A stretch of DNA of 64,000 bases. Source: Actinomadura sp. DC4 (GTDB lineage Bacteria; Actinomycetota; Actinomycetes; Streptosporangiales; Streptosporangiaceae). A program made the translations under genes and the position numbers. Positions 24,333-33,309 of the stretch are shown piece by piece. How positions within the stretch are numbered: the stretch's first letter is position 1; each line of letters begins with the position of its first letter. The DNA is taken from assembly GCF_030406325.1 (NCBI RefSeq), contig NZ_JAUEQY010000042.1:1-64000 (forward strand). The letters run 5' to 3'. The notes below the pieces were generated by a model. The model had not been told where the DNA came from, ran no database searches, and saw only the letters and a list, made by a program, of their open reading frames with translations.

Positions 24333-25139
24333 CTAGGCCGCCAGCCGGGCGAAGGCCCAGGGGTCGTGGGCGGAGAAGACGTCGACCTCCTCGCCGTGGT
24401 CGCGGACCAGCTCGCGCAGGCGGGACTGGTTGGCCAGGCGCAGGGGGCGGTCGGTTTCGGTGATCTCCTCCAGGGCCTCCCAGAGGGGCATCGTCCAGCG
24501 TTCCGGGCCGATCTGGCCGTGGTGGTAGAACGCGTCGCCGGCGTGCAGCAGCCACCGCTCCCCCGCCCGTACGGCGACCGCGCAGTGGCCCGGAGTGTGC
24601 CCCGCCAGCGGGATCAGCAGAACGTCGGGTGGCAGGCCCGCCGGCTCGATGGCGTCGAAGCCGAACCACACGTTGCCCTTCTGTGCGGTGTACGTGCTCC
24701 AGTGCGGCCGGTGCGCCCAGTGCGCCGGCCGGTAGCGGAGCGTGTGCTCAGGGTGCCCGCCGACGCCCGTCGCCGTACGGAGCTCGGCGTCGTGGACGTG
24801 CACGGTGGCGTCGGGGAAGTCCGGCAGGCCGCCGGTGTGGTCGAGGTCGAGGTGGGTGAGGACGATGTGCCGTACGTCGGCGGGCCGGAAGCCCAGGCGC
24901 GAGATCTGGCGCACCGCGGTCTCGCCCGGGTCCAAGACCGCCTCCGTACGGTCGAGGAACGTCCGGCCGAGCGTCTCCTCACGGCGCGAGACGTCCGGTG
25001 TGCCGAAACCGGTCTCGACCAGCACGAGCCCGGCATCGTCGGTCTCGACGAGCAGGCAGTGGTTGAGCGCCCGCGCCGGCGGAAGGCCGTTGCCGGGGTC
25101 GATCTCCCGCATCGTCCCGCAGTTGAGGTGATGGATCAC
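24333..25139 (-). CDS. Metallo-beta-lactamase-fold hydrolase (lactonase-like)
   Basis: 268 aa from the GTG at 25139, which has AAGGAG upstream; the longer open frame is antisense to tetR. Metal ligands: T-H-L-D-L-D-H (HxHxDH variant with Leu at position two), H in AGHTPGH, D in LLHAGDAF and a late His (FSAHDPW). The layout resembles quorum-quenching lactonases and related MBL hydrolases, but substrate cannot be fixed. It is divergent from a TetR regulator. Confidence 0.88.
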   Translation of the reverse strand: MIHHLNCGTMREIDPGNGLPPARALNHCLLVETDDAGLVLVETGFGTPDVSRREETLGRTFLDRTEAVLDPGETAVRQISRLGFRPADVRHIVLTHLDLDHTGGLPDFPDATVHVHDAELRTATGVGGHPEHTLRYRPAHWAHRPHWSTYTAQKGNVWFGFDAIEPAGLPPDVLLIPLAGHTPGHCAVAVRAGERWLLHAGDAFYHHGQIGPERWTMPLWEALEEITETDRPLRLANQSRLRELVRDHGEEVDVFSAHDPWAFARLAA

Positions 25140-25152
25140 GACACCACTCCTT

Positions 25153-25164
25153 ACGAACGTTCGT
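25153..25164. promoter_or_regulatory. Palindrome ACGAACGTTCGT, probable TetR operator
   Basis: A perfect 12-bp dyad between the divergent MBL and tetR starts. A related half-site CGAACG recurs at 25175, within TTAGC...GCTAA arms (25171-25193). Confidence 0.7.
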
Positions 25165-25202
25165 GCGTATTTAGCGAACGATCGGTAGGCTAAGCTGATG
25201 TC

Positions 25203-25799
25203 ATGAGTCCGCGCAAGTCCGTCACCGAGACGGCCGGCACCCGCGTCCGGATCATCGAGCGCGCCTTCGCGCTGGCCTCCGCCGAAGGGCTGGAGGGCCT
25301 GACCATCGGCCGGCTGGCCACCGACCTGGGGATGAGCAAGGCCGGCGTGATCGGCCATTTCGGCACGAAGGAGGCGCTCCAGCTCGCCACCCTCGACGCG
25401 GCCGTCGAGCGGTTCCGTCGCCGCGTACCCGCCCAGGTCACCGGCGCCAAACCCGGGCGAGAGCGCCTGACCCGCGCCTTCGGCGAATGGATCGACTACA
25501 TGAGCGGCGACGAGGCGCACGGGGGTTGCTTCCTGGCCTCGGTCGCCACCGAGTACGACGGCCGCCCCGGACCCGTACGCGACGCCGTCCTCGCGGCGCT
25601 GTCGAGCTGGTCCGACTACGTCCGCGGCGAGCTGAGTACGGCCGCCGCGGCCGGTGAGCTTCCCGAGGGTACCGACCTCGACCAGCTCGCCTTCGAGCTG
25701 AACGGCGTCATCCTCGCGACCGACCAGGCCATCCAGCTCCACCACGACCCCGCCGCCCCCGCCCGGGGCCGCCACGCCATCGATCGGCTGCTTGGATGA
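25203..25799 (+). CDS. TetR/AcrR-family regulator
   Basis: 198 aa. N-terminal [46 protein letters not shown]. The C-terminal ligand domain includes [13 protein letters not shown], as in the TetR_C_16-like subgroup. The ATG is preceded by the divergent operator. It probably represses itself, the SDR downstream (ATGA overlap) and the divergent MBL hydrolase. Confidence 0.93.
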   Translation: MSPRKSVTETAGTRVRIIERAFALASAEGLEGLTIGRLATDLGMSKAGVIGHFGTKEALQLATLDAAVERFRRRVPAQVTGAKPGRERLTRAFGEWIDYMSGDEAHGGCFLASVATEYDGRPGPVRDAVLAALSSWSDYVRGELSTAAAAGELPEGTDLDQLAFELNGVILATDQAIQLHHDPAAPARGRHAIDRLLG

Positions 25800-26524
25800 G
25801 CGGCGTCGCGGTGGTCACCGGGGCGGGCTCGGGGATCGGACGGCACGTCGCGAGGGCGCTGCTCGGCGCCGGCTACCAGGTGGCACTCGCGGGCCGGCGC
25901 GCCGAGGCCCTGCGTGAGACGGCCGAGGACGCGCTCATCGTGCCGACGGACGTCGGGTCGCCGGACTCGGTGGCCCGGCTGTTCGACGAGGTACGCCGCG
26001 AATACGGCCGGCTCGACCTGCTCGTCAACAACGCGGGGACCTTCGGCCCGCCCGGCGCGGTCGACGAGATCACGCCCGAGGACTGGCGGCGTACGGTCGA
26101 CACCAACCTCACCGGCGCCTTCCTGTGCGCGCACCACGCCGTACGGCTGATGAAGGAACAGCGGCCGCGCGGCGGGCGGATCATCAACAACGGCTCGATC
26201 TCCGCCCACGTCCCCCGGCCCGCCAGCGTCGCGTACACCGCGACCAAGCACGCCATCACCGGGCTGACCAAGTCGATCTCGCTGGACGGCCGCGCGTACG
26301 ACATCGCGTGCGGGCAGATCGACATCGGCAACGCCGCCACGGAGATGACGGCCGGCATCGCCGCGGGCGCCCGCCAGGCCGACGGCAGCGTGAGACCGGA
26401 ACCGACGTTCGACGTCGAGCACGTCGCGCGGGCCGTGCTCTACATGGCGAGCCTGCCGCTCGACGCGAACGTGCAGTTCATGACGATCACCGCGACGACG
26501 ATGCCGTTCATCGGCCGCGGCTAG
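25796..26524 (+). CDS. SDR-family oxidoreductase
   Basis: 242 aa, ATGA overlap with tetR. Complete classical [12 protein letters not shown] in VPTDV, NNAG, Ser in NNGSIS, Y-x3-K (YTATK) and a full C-terminus ([12 protein letters not shown]). It is NAD(P)-dependent; the substrate is unknown. The operon with TetR and the divergent MBL hydrolase suggests detoxification of a lactone or carbonyl compound. It converges with hxlR, overlapping its 3' end by 17 bp. Confidence 0.92.
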   Translation: MSGVAVVTGAGSGIGRHVARALLGAGYQVALAGRRAEALRETAEDALIVPTDVGSPDSVARLFDEVRREYGRLDLLVNNAGTFGPPGAVDEITPEDWRRTVDTNLTGAFLCAHHAVRLMKEQRPRGGRIINNGSISAHVPRPASVAYTATKHAITGLTKSISLDGRAYDIACGQIDIGNAATEMTAGIAAGARQADGSVRPEPTFDVEHVARAVLYMASLPLDANVQFMTITATTMPFIGRG

Positions 26525-26891
26525 CGTCGTACGCCTCCCGCGCCTCGGCGACGTCGCCCACCCTGGTCTCGACCCACCGGGCCAACGCCCACACCTGCTC
26601 GGCGGCCGCGCGGCCCATCGGGGTCAGGGAGTAGTCGACGCGCGGCGGGATGACGGGCTTGGCGTCGCGGTGGACGAAACCGTCGCGCTCCAGGGTCTGG
26701 AGGGTCTGGGCGAGCATCTTCTCGCTCACCCCGCCGACGTGACGGCGCAGCTCGCCGAAGCGGTAGGAGCGCTCCAGCAGCGCGGCGAGCACGAGGACGC
26801 CCCAGCGGCTGGTGACGTGTTCGAGGATCAGCCGCGAGGGGCAGTCGGCGATGTTGACGTCCGGCGGACGCTCCACACTGCTTACGCTCAT
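26508..26891 (-). CDS. HxlR-family regulator
   Basis: 127 aa. HxlR winged helix: Cys in [55 protein letters not shown], wing [12 protein letters not shown]. The conserved N-terminal Cys allows redox sensing in QorR/HypR-type members. It is divergent from an NmrA-type quinone reductase gene, the classical QorR/Qor2 arrangement. Confidence 0.93.
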   Translation of the reverse strand: MSVSSVERPPDVNIADCPSRLILEHVTSRWGVLVLAALLERSYRFGELRRHVGGVSEKMLAQTLQTLERDGFVHRDAKPVIPPRVDYSLTPMGRAAAEQVWALARWVETRVGDVAEAREAYDASRGR

Positions 26892-26894
26892 ACC

Positions 26895-26919
26895 AGTACC
26901 TTACTTAAAGGTGGGTACT
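26895..26919. promoter_or_regulatory. Inverted repeat AGTACC-N13-GGTACT, HxlR operator
   Basis: It lies between the divergent hxlR and NmrA-type genes; a third AGTACT is at 26931. GTAC-type half-sites are usual for QorR-like HxlR proteins. Confidence 0.65.
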
Positions 26920-26985
26920 TTCCCTGGGTTAGTACTCCTCGTAGGGTAAGCCCCCGTACACGCATCCGAGAAGGGGTTCTTCCGC

Positions 26986-27840
26986 ATGAGCATCGTCATC
27001 ACCGGCGCCACAGGACAGCTCGGCCGTCTCGTCATCGCGGACCTGCTGGCCTCCGGGGTCCCCGCGGACGAGATCACGGCCGTCGCCCGCAGCGAGGAGA
27101 AGGCCGCCGACCTGGGCGTACGGTCCCACGTGGGCGACTACGACCGGCCCGAGACGTTCGCGGGAGCGTTCCGTACCGGGGACCGCGTGCTGCTGATCTC
27201 CGGCACCGACATCGGCCGGCGCGCCGCCCAGCACGCCGTGGTCATCGACGCGGCCAAGGCGGCGGGGGTGGCCCAGCTCGCCTACACCGGCATCTTCGGC
27301 GGCCCCAAGGCCGACTTCCTGCTCGCGGCCGACCACCGCGCGACCGAACAGCTCATCCTCGACTCCGGCCTCCCGTACACCTTCCTGCGCAACAACTGGT
27401 ACTCCGACGGGCCGTCCTACACCGGTGCTCTCGCCGGCATCGTGGAGCGCGGCGCGATCCTGACCAGCGTCGCCCCCGGGAGCCGCGTCGCGACGGCGCC
27501 CCGTACGGACTACGCCGCCGCGGCGGCCGTCACGCTCGTCGGCGACGGGCATCTGAACACGGCCTACGAGCTGGGCGGCGACGTCGCGTGGACGATGGAG
27601 GAGTTCGCCGAGGAGGTGTCGCGGCAGACCGGGAAGAAGGTCGTCCACACCGAGGTCAGCCCCGCCGAGCACCTGGCGATCCTCACCGGGGCGGGGCTGC
27701 CCGAGACGTTCGCCGAGATCCTCGTGGACGTGGACGCCGCGATCGGCCGCGGCGCCCTGGCGGGTACGCCGGGCGATCTGTCGCGGCTCATCGGCCGGCC
27801 GACGACGCCGATCGCCGACTCGATCGCGGCGGCTCTCTAG
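26986..27840 (+). CDS. NmrA-type NAD(P)H-dependent oxidoreductase (QOR2-like)
   Basis: 284 aa, ATG with GAGAAGGGG upstream. Rossmann motif TGATGQLGRLV; TGIFGGP and LRNNWYSD are typical of the NmrA/QOR2 quinone-reductase group. It is cytoplasmic and would reduce quinones with NADPH under HxlR control. The stop overlaps the convergent kinase gene by 4 bp. Confidence 0.9.
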   Translation: MSIVITGATGQLGRLVIADLLASGVPADEITAVARSEEKAADLGVRSHVGDYDRPETFAGAFRTGDRVLLISGTDIGRRAAQHAVVIDAAKAAGVAQLAYTGIFGGPKADFLLAADHRATEQLILDSGLPYTFLRNNWYSDGPSYTGALAGIVERGAILTSVAPGSRVATAPRTDYAAAAAVTLVGDGHLNTAYELGGDVAWTMEEFAEEVSRQTGKKVVHTEVSPAEHLAILTGAGLPETFAEILVDVDAAIGRGALAGTPGDLSRLIGRPTTPIADSIAAAL

Positions 27841-28652
27841 ATACGGCGGGCCGCGGCCAGGGCCTGGTCGCGGTAGCCCGCGCCGAACAGCGCCGCGTGG
27901 ACGAGCAGCGGATGCAGCTGGTGCAGCGGCAGCCGGTCGCGCCAGCCGTCCGCGAGGGGCGCCACCTCGTCGTACGCGGCGATGATCCGGTCCAGGGCGG
28001 GCGCGCCGAACAGCGCGAGCATGGCCAGGTCGGTCTCCCGGTGCCCGCCGTGCGCGGCCGGGTCGACCAGCCAGGCACGTTCGGTTCCCCACAGGACGTT
28101 GCCGGACCAGAGGTCGCCGTGGATCCGCGCCGGCGGCTCGCCGGTCGCGGGGATACGGGCGACGGCGCGCTCGATCTCGGCGGCGTCGCTCGCGCTCAGC
28201 GCGCCCCGGTCCACGGAGATCCTGACGTACGGCAGGACGCGGCGCTCGGCGTACCACTCCGGCCACGAGGCACCGTCCTCGTTGTCGAGCGGGAGTTCGG
28301 CGATGTGGCCGGGCCAGGGCGCGCCGTACCGGTCCGCGCCGGTCGCGTGCAGGGCGGCGAGCTCGCGGCCGAACCGCTCGGCCGTGTCCGGCGTGGGCGC
28401 CGCCGTCTCGATCCACGGCAGGACGAGCATCGTGTCGTCGGCGGCGAGCACCTCGGGTACGGGGGCGCCGCCGTCTCCGGCGAGCCAGCGCAGCCCCTCG
28501 GCCTCGGCCGCGAACAGCCCGTCGAGCCGCTTCCGCGCCCGCTTGACGAACACCCGGCGCCCGTCGGTGAGGGTCACCCGGTGCAGGCTCCACTCGTGGC
28601 TGACACCGAGGTCGGTCTCCTCCGCGACCGCAGTGCCCAGCAGCGCCCTCAC
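27837..28652 (-). CDS. Fructosamine kinase family protein
   Basis: 271 aa. Kinase-like fold with Lys in VFVKRARK, catalytic HGDLWSGN, metal-binding LVDPAAHGGHRETDLAM and LPLHQLHPLLVHAALFG, all fructosamine-kinase marks. These enzymes phosphorylate glycated amines so that the sugar falls off. It overlaps the phosphatase gene by 4 bp, a pair conserved in actinomycetes, which points to protein deglycation. Confidence 0.92.
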   Translation of the reverse strand: MRALLGTAVAEETDLGVSHEWSLHRVTLTDGRRVFVKRARKRLDGLFAAEAEGLRWLAGDGGAPVPEVLAADDTMLVLPWIETAAPTPDTAERFGRELAALHATGADRYGAPWPGHIAELPLDNEDGASWPEWYAERRVLPYVRISVDRGALSASDAAEIERAVARIPATGEPPARIHGDLWSGNVLWGTERAWLVDPAAHGGHRETDLAMLALFGAPALDRIIAAYDEVAPLADGWRDRLPLHQLHPLLVHAALFGAGYRDQALAAARRI

Positions 28653-29128
28653 GGCTGCTCCTTCACCGCCCGGCGGATGTGGTCGAGGAGGCCGGGGACG
28701 GCGGCCTCGATCTGCTCCCGGACCGTCTCGAAGCCGGAGGCGCGCCCGTAGTAGGGATCGGCCACGTCGAGGTCGCCCGCGCGCGGGTCGAACTCCCGCA
28801 GCAGCCGGACCTTTCGCCGCGCGGCGTCATCGGGTGCCAGCCGGAGCAGGTCGCCGCGATGCCCTTGGTCCAGCGCGACGATCAGGTCATAGCGGTCGAA
28901 CCAGGCCGCCTCGAACTGCCGCGCCCGGTGCGCGGACCGGTAGCCGGCCTTCCGCAGCGTCGCCACCGCGCGCTCGTCCGCGGAGTCGCCGACGTGCCAG
29001 TGCCCGGTGCCGGAGCTGTCGGCCTCGACGTCGAGGCCGTCCTCCTCGGCGTGCCGGCGGAAGATGTGCTCGGCCATCGGCGAGCGGCAGATGTTCCCGG
29101 TACAGACGAAGGTGACGCGGTAGGACAT
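28649..29128 (-). CDS. Low-molecular-weight protein-tyrosine phosphatase
   Basis: 159 aa. Active-site loop C9-T-G-N-I-C-R15-S16 (CX5RS) at the N-terminus and the general acid in VADPYYG. Compared with Streptomyces PtpA the length is normal. First gene of the pair with fructosamine kinase, where it may act on phosphosugar adducts or on protein phosphotyrosine. Confidence 0.95.
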   Translation of the reverse strand: MSYRVTFVCTGNICRSPMAEHIFRRHAEEDGLDVEADSSGTGHWHVGDSADERAVATLRKAGYRSAHRARQFEAAWFDRYDLIVALDQGHRGDLLRLAPDDAARRKVRLLREFDPRAGDLDVADPYYGRASGFETVREQIEAAVPGLLDHIRRAVKEQP

Positions 29129-29146
29129 GCGGTCAGCCTAAACCGC

Positions 29147-29794
29147 TCAGTCGAAGGGCGGCAGCCGGTGCTGGCGCGCGTTGAGGACGGCGCCCATGGT
29201 GAACGAGTCGGTGATCTCTCCCTGCTCCTGCATCGTGCCGAGCTCCGCGGCGGTGAGCAGTATCGCCCGTTCGATGCCCTCCTCCTCGGCCTCCTCCAGG
29301 TTGGGCGGCGTGTCCACCGCGGCCCAGAACAGGCCCGATCCGCCGGCGGTCAGGCCCGTGTCGACGTGGATCAGGCCGAGCGGGCGGAGGTCGACGGCCG
29401 TGACCTTCAGCTCCTCCTCCAGCTCCCGCCGGGCGGTCTCCTCCAGCGACTCGCCGGGCTCGGAGAAGCCGCGCGGGATCTCCCAGTGCCAGCGCCGCGT
29501 CGAGTGCCGGAAGTGGCGGACCAGGATGACGCGCCCGTCGTAGACCGGCAGGATCGCCGCGCCTCCGTGGCCGGCCGACGGCACGACGCGGAAGTAGCCG
29601 CCGACGGGCCCGTCGAAGAGCCGGACCGGGTCGCGCAGCAAGGTGATGTAGGGGTCGCTGTAGAGGACCCCGTACGGGCCCTCCTCGGAGGGGAACGCCG
29701 GCAGGATCTCGATCGGCGCGCCGGGCGGGTTCTCGAAGAGTTCTGGTCTGGACCGGCGGAGGCGCTCGTAGGCGGCCTCGACAGGGTCAGTCAT
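29147..29794 (-). CDS. NUDIX hydrolase
   Basis: 215 aa. NUDIX box GFSEPGESLEETARRELEEEL keeps the metal-binding REx2EE core, but the glycine after EE is replaced by Lys. An N-terminal ~75-residue extension precedes the fold, as in ADP-ribose or nucleotide-sugar pyrophosphatases. The ATG overlaps the stop of the unknown 507-aa gene (ATGA), so both are made together. Confidence 0.88.
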   Translation of the reverse strand: MTDPVEAAYERLRRSRPELFENPPGAPIEILPAFPSEEGPYGVLYSDPYITLLRDPVRLFDGPVGGYFRVVPSAGHGGAAILPVYDGRVILVRHFRHSTRRWHWEIPRGFSEPGESLEETARRELEEELKVTAVDLRPLGLIHVDTGLTAGGSGLFWAAVDTPPNLEEAEEEGIERAILLTAAELGTMQEQGEITDSFTMGAVLNARQHRLPPFD

Positions 29795-31314
29795 TCGTCC
29801 TCGTCGGACATGTCTTGCCCATTTCCTCGCTCGGGGGGCAGTTCCGTCTTGCCGCGCACGTACTCCAGCAGTCTCCTGGCTTCGCGGCTCGGGTTCTCCA
29901 TTCGGAGCGTGAGGATCTGCGCCGTGTTGTCGATTCGGCGTTCACTGGCACGACCCAGAACTCTACCCACCCCCCATCGGATGGTAACCTTCGCCGCTCT
30001 CGAGCTGGCCATTCCCAACGCGTCTCCGATTATCTCGAAGGCGGGTGCGTGGCCGTTCAGGAAGAACGCGTTAATGGTCAGCGATCCAAGATCGATGCCG
30101 AGTTGCGTCATCCCGTTGAACCGCTGCCCCCACTCCTCTTCGCGGCGGTTCAGGGAGATCTCCTCGGCCTTCCTCACCATGGTGAGATAGGACTTCGTGA
30201 TCGCCTCGGCGCCCGTGTCCGGGTCGGCGAGCGTCGCGACCGACGGGCTGTTCACCAGGGCGGAGAAGGTCCTCCGGTAGGCCTCCCACTCCTGCTCCCT
30301 GCGCACGTCGTGGACGTCGACCAGCGAGAGCCGGTCCAGGCTGGGCACCGCCTCCAGGAGTTCCTGGACGTTCTCGAACGCCAGGTTCCGCAGCAGCCCG
30401 ATCAGCTCGTCGGAGTCCGTCCCGTCCAGGTCGCCCCTGCCCCGCAGCGCGGAGAGCCCCTCCTGAAGGGCGGTACGCCGGGGAGAGTCTCCGGGCGTGA
30501 TGCTGAAGACGTCGACCGAATCGGCGAGATTCGTGGCGTACTTGAGGTCGAGCAGCTGTTTGACCTGTGCCGCGTGGGGCTTCTTCGCGTCATAGCGGTA
30601 TTCGGTCACCGGCCGGCCGTCCACGACCACGAACTTCTCGTACAGGCGCTGCCGGGTGACGGGCCGGTCGGCGTCGAGTTCGTCGTGCACCCACCGGCTG
30701 ACCGTGCGCAGGCGTTTGAGCACGCTCTCCGCGTGCGCGTCGTCGTCCAGCGCGAGATCACGCCGCAGCGCCTTGACGTCCAGCTGGGTGAAGTCGAGGA
30801 CGAAACGGTTGTACTCCCGGCCGATGCCGCGGGAGAGACGGGCGTTCTCCTCCTCGTCCCAGGAAAGGCGAATGCAGGACATCGAGGTGGACTCGGCCAC
30901 CTCGCGCCACGCCTGGAGCCCTTCCGCGGTCTCGAACTCCGGCGCCGAGGAGGGAACCGGAGAGGGCTCACCGAGCAGCCAGGGCACGATCGCACCCTCC
31001 CGGAGCAGGTCGCGGAACGCCTCGCGATCGGCGCCCTTCCGCAGATAGTCCCGATAGACGACCGGGTTGTTGTAGAGATAGGCGCGGTTGACGATTATCT
31101 TCTCGGCGGCCAGCAGCGCCCGCAGATATTCGGCGCGCGACCGGCGAGCGCGGCCGGCCGCGACGTCCTCGTCCACCCGGCCGGCCCGGAGCACCCGGTC
31201 CAGCAGCCCGCGGTCGAACCACTGGTTGTCGAGCGCCTGCGGCACCGCCGCCACCGTACCGATGAGGTCCGCGGCCTCCATCCTGCCGAAGGAGACGTCA
31301 CCGTCGTCGATCAT
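29791..31314 (-). CDS. Large uncharacterised soluble protein coupled to NUDIX
   Basis: 507 aa from the ATG at 31314 (AGGGGG upstream). No membrane helix, signal peptide or nucleotide-binding loop is visible. The sequence is charged and helical (for example EYLRALLAAEKIIVNRAYLYNNP, LRRDLALDDDAHAESVLKRLR), with a C-terminal hydrophobic helix pair near residue 430. CGTACG does not occur across it. The 4-bp overlap with the NUDIX gene implies a joint role, perhaps in nucleotide-metabolite or defence signalling, but nothing proves it. Confidence 0.8.
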   Translation of the reverse strand: MIDDGDVSFGRMEAADLIGTVAAVPQALDNQWFDRGLLDRVLRAGRVDEDVAAGRARRSRAEYLRALLAAEKIIVNRAYLYNNPVVYRDYLRKGADREAFRDLLREGAIVPWLLGEPSPVPSSAPEFETAEGLQAWREVAESTSMSCIRLSWDEEENARLSRGIGREYNRFVLDFTQLDVKALRRDLALDDDAHAESVLKRLRTVSRWVHDELDADRPVTRQRLYEKFVVVDGRPVTEYRYDAKKPHAAQVKQLLDLKYATNLADSVDVFSITPGDSPRRTALQEGLSALRGRGDLDGTDSDELIGLLRNLAFENVQELLEAVPSLDRLSLVDVHDVRREQEWEAYRRTFSALVNSPSVATLADPDTGAEAITKSYLTMVRKAEEISLNRREEEWGQRFNGMTQLGIDLGSLTINAFFLNGHAPAFEIIGDALGMASSRAAKVTIRWGVGRVLGRASERRIDNTAQILTLRMENPSREARRLLEYVRGKTELPPERGNGQDMSDEDE

Positions 31315-31419
31315 GAATACCCCCTGGGACACCCGCACGCGTGGATCGACGGCGGCTTCGCCATAGAGGACCCACGTTTGCGGCAATTATGACGTCATCC
31401 CTACACAACCGCCGCTCGA

Positions 31420-31457
31420 TAAATAAAGGGCGCCCCGGATCACCCCGGGGCGCCCTT
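31420..31457 (-). terminator. Intrinsic terminator after the subtilase gene
   Basis: Thirteen-bp arms AAGGGCGCCCCGG/CCGGGGCGCCCTT with a six-base loop, followed on the minus strand by TTTATTTAT. It is 12 nt beyond the S8 stop. Confidence 0.9.
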
Positions 31458-31469
31458 CACAAAAGCGGA

Positions 31470-33182
31470 TTAGTGCGTTACGGCGCCCAGAGCGTCGATG
31501 ATGCCGTGACCGTAAAAACCGTTGTGGCTCTTCGAACCCTCACAGGTGTGGGTCGCGGTCACCGTGCTGTACGTGCCGTCGGGGTTGAGGACGTAGCGCG
31601 TGTAGGTGAACGCGCGCGGCGTCGGGCAGGCATGCTCGGTGGCGGTGCCCTCAAGGATCGACTCGGCCCGGTCCGGGGACAGGGTCAGGCCGCCGTGGGC
31701 GCGGTCACGCTGGCCGTACTTGCTCACGATCAGGGCCACCACGCCCGTCGCGTGCGGGGAGGCCATCGACGTGCCCTGGAGATACTGGTAGTACGCGCAC
31801 GTCGAGCCCTTGCAGGACTCGACCACGTACGGGACGTTCGGCGTGCCGTCCGGGTTGAGCTCGCCGCGGGCCTGGGCCAGCGACTTCGGGTAGGCGGCCA
31901 GGATCGCGTGGGTCACGTCCCGCTTGCCGTCCGCCGTGTCGTAGGTGTCGCCGCCCGGGGCGGACACCGCGACGTAGCCGTTGCCGTAGTCGGAGTAGTA
32001 GGACTTGCGGGTGCTGATGCCGAGCGCCGACACCGCGATGACGTTCTGGCCCTCACTCGGCTCGGAGACGCAGGACGGCGGGATGGTCCGCTCGTACGGT
32101 GCCTCGCCGGGCACGGACGGGTAGTCCGGGCTGGACGCGTCGATGATCGTCTTGGTGTAGTCGGTGGCGCCGTTGCCGGCCGCCGAGACGAGGGTCACGC
32201 CGTGCCGGTGCGCGTACGCGAGCGCCCGCTCCGACGCCTTGATGACCGTACGCTGCTCGGCCTGGTCCTCCGGCGAGTCGGCCGGGTTGTTCGTGCAGTT
32301 GAACAGCCACGGGTCCGTGTAGAAGGACATGTTCACCACGTCGATGCCGTGGTCGGCCGAGTAGGTCAGCGCGTTGACCACGGGCTGCAGGAAGAAGTAG
32401 CCCGAGTCCTGCCCGGCCCGTACGTTGACCAGCGTCACGTTCGGTGCCACGCCCGCGATGCCCAGGCCGTTCACCGGCGAGGCGATCGTCGAGGCGACGT
32501 GCGTGCCGTGCTCGTTGTCGTCCTCGTCCACCGGGTCCACGCAGGACGGGTGCTCACACGGGCCGTCGACCTCGGTGCCGTTCGCGTCGACCGGAATGTC
32601 GGTCGTGAAGTTCCGGCTCAGTGAGCGGTCGAAGTTCGGCGCGATGTCCGGGTGCGTGCCGTCGATGCCCGTGTCGATGACGCCCACGAGGACGCGGTGG
32701 TCCCCCGGCTCCTTCTTGTACGAGCCGTTCGCCGTCGCGTGGATCTGCTTCATGTCCCACTGGGCGTCCGCCAGCGGCTCGCCGGACGGCTTGTGCGAGG
32801 AGGATCCCGCGTGGCCTCCGTCCCGGCCCTCCTTCTCCACCGCCTGGCTCTTGTTCGCCGTGGCGTGGGCGAGCTTCGGAGCCTCGCCGATCACGCGGTT
32901 GGGCGCGACGCCGTCGACCGCCGACTGCATACGGGCGTCGGTGAGGAACGCCGTGCTGGTCGAGCGTACGGTCGCCAGGCCGATCGCCGCGTTCTCCTCG
33001 ACGATGGTGCCGCCGGCCGCCTTGACGGCCGAGTGCGCCTTGTCCAGCGAGACGCCGTCCTTGTACAGGACGACGTACTCAGTCGTCTTCCCCTGCGTAT
33101 TACTGCTCGGTCCCGCCTGCGCGGGTGCCGCGAGCGCCGCCGTGACGACGGCGCAGGCGGCAAAGATCAGGGCGCGCCGCAC
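31470..33182 (-). CDS. Secreted S8-family subtilisin-like protease
   Basis: 570 aa. Signal peptide 1-23 (ACAVVTAALAAPAQA), inhibitor-like pro-domain (about 33-95), then the catalytic domain with D170 (VIDTGIDG), H228 (EHGTHVAS) and S472 (GTSMASPH). The gap between His and Ser carries an insertion with Cys pairs, and a ~70-residue tail follows. An extracellular protease with its own terminator; holB lies upstream across a 128-bp gap. Confidence 0.93.
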   Translation of the reverse strand: MRRALIFAACAVVTAALAAPAQAGPSSNTQGKTTEYVVLYKDGVSLDKAHSAVKAAGGTIVEENAAIGLATVRSTSTAFLTDARMQSAVDGVAPNRVIGEAPKLAHATANKSQAVEKEGRDGGHAGSSSHKPSGEPLADAQWDMKQIHATANGSYKKEPGDHRVLVGVIDTGIDGTHPDIAPNFDRSLSRNFTTDIPVDANGTEVDGPCEHPSCVDPVDEDDNEHGTHVASTIASPVNGLGIAGVAPNVTLVNVRAGQDSGYFFLQPVVNALTYSADHGIDVVNMSFYTDPWLFNCTNNPADSPEDQAEQRTVIKASERALAYAHRHGVTLVSAAGNGATDYTKTIIDASSPDYPSVPGEAPYERTIPPSCVSEPSEGQNVIAVSALGISTRKSYYSDYGNGYVAVSAPGGDTYDTADGKRDVTHAILAAYPKSLAQARGELNPDGTPNVPYVVESCKGSTCAYYQYLQGTSMASPHATGVVALIVSKYGQRDRAHGGLTLSPDRAESILEGTATEHACPTPRAFTYTRYVLNPDGTYSTVTATHTCEGSKSHNGFYGHGIIDALGAVTH

Positions 33183-33309
33183 TGCACACCTCCAAGGAAT
33201 AGTAAAAACCAGGCAATGGAGGCATCAGAACGGTCGGCGCGACGAAAGTCCAGTAGTGCGTCTTATGTGAGCCATGGCCGCTTATGGTCAGTAGGCGGGA
33301 ACGGCGAGG

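Noticed and set aside
24333-25775. MBL gene extended to 480 aa
   Set aside because: The extra part is antisense to tetR. The GTG at 25139 has AAGGAG and the correct domain start.
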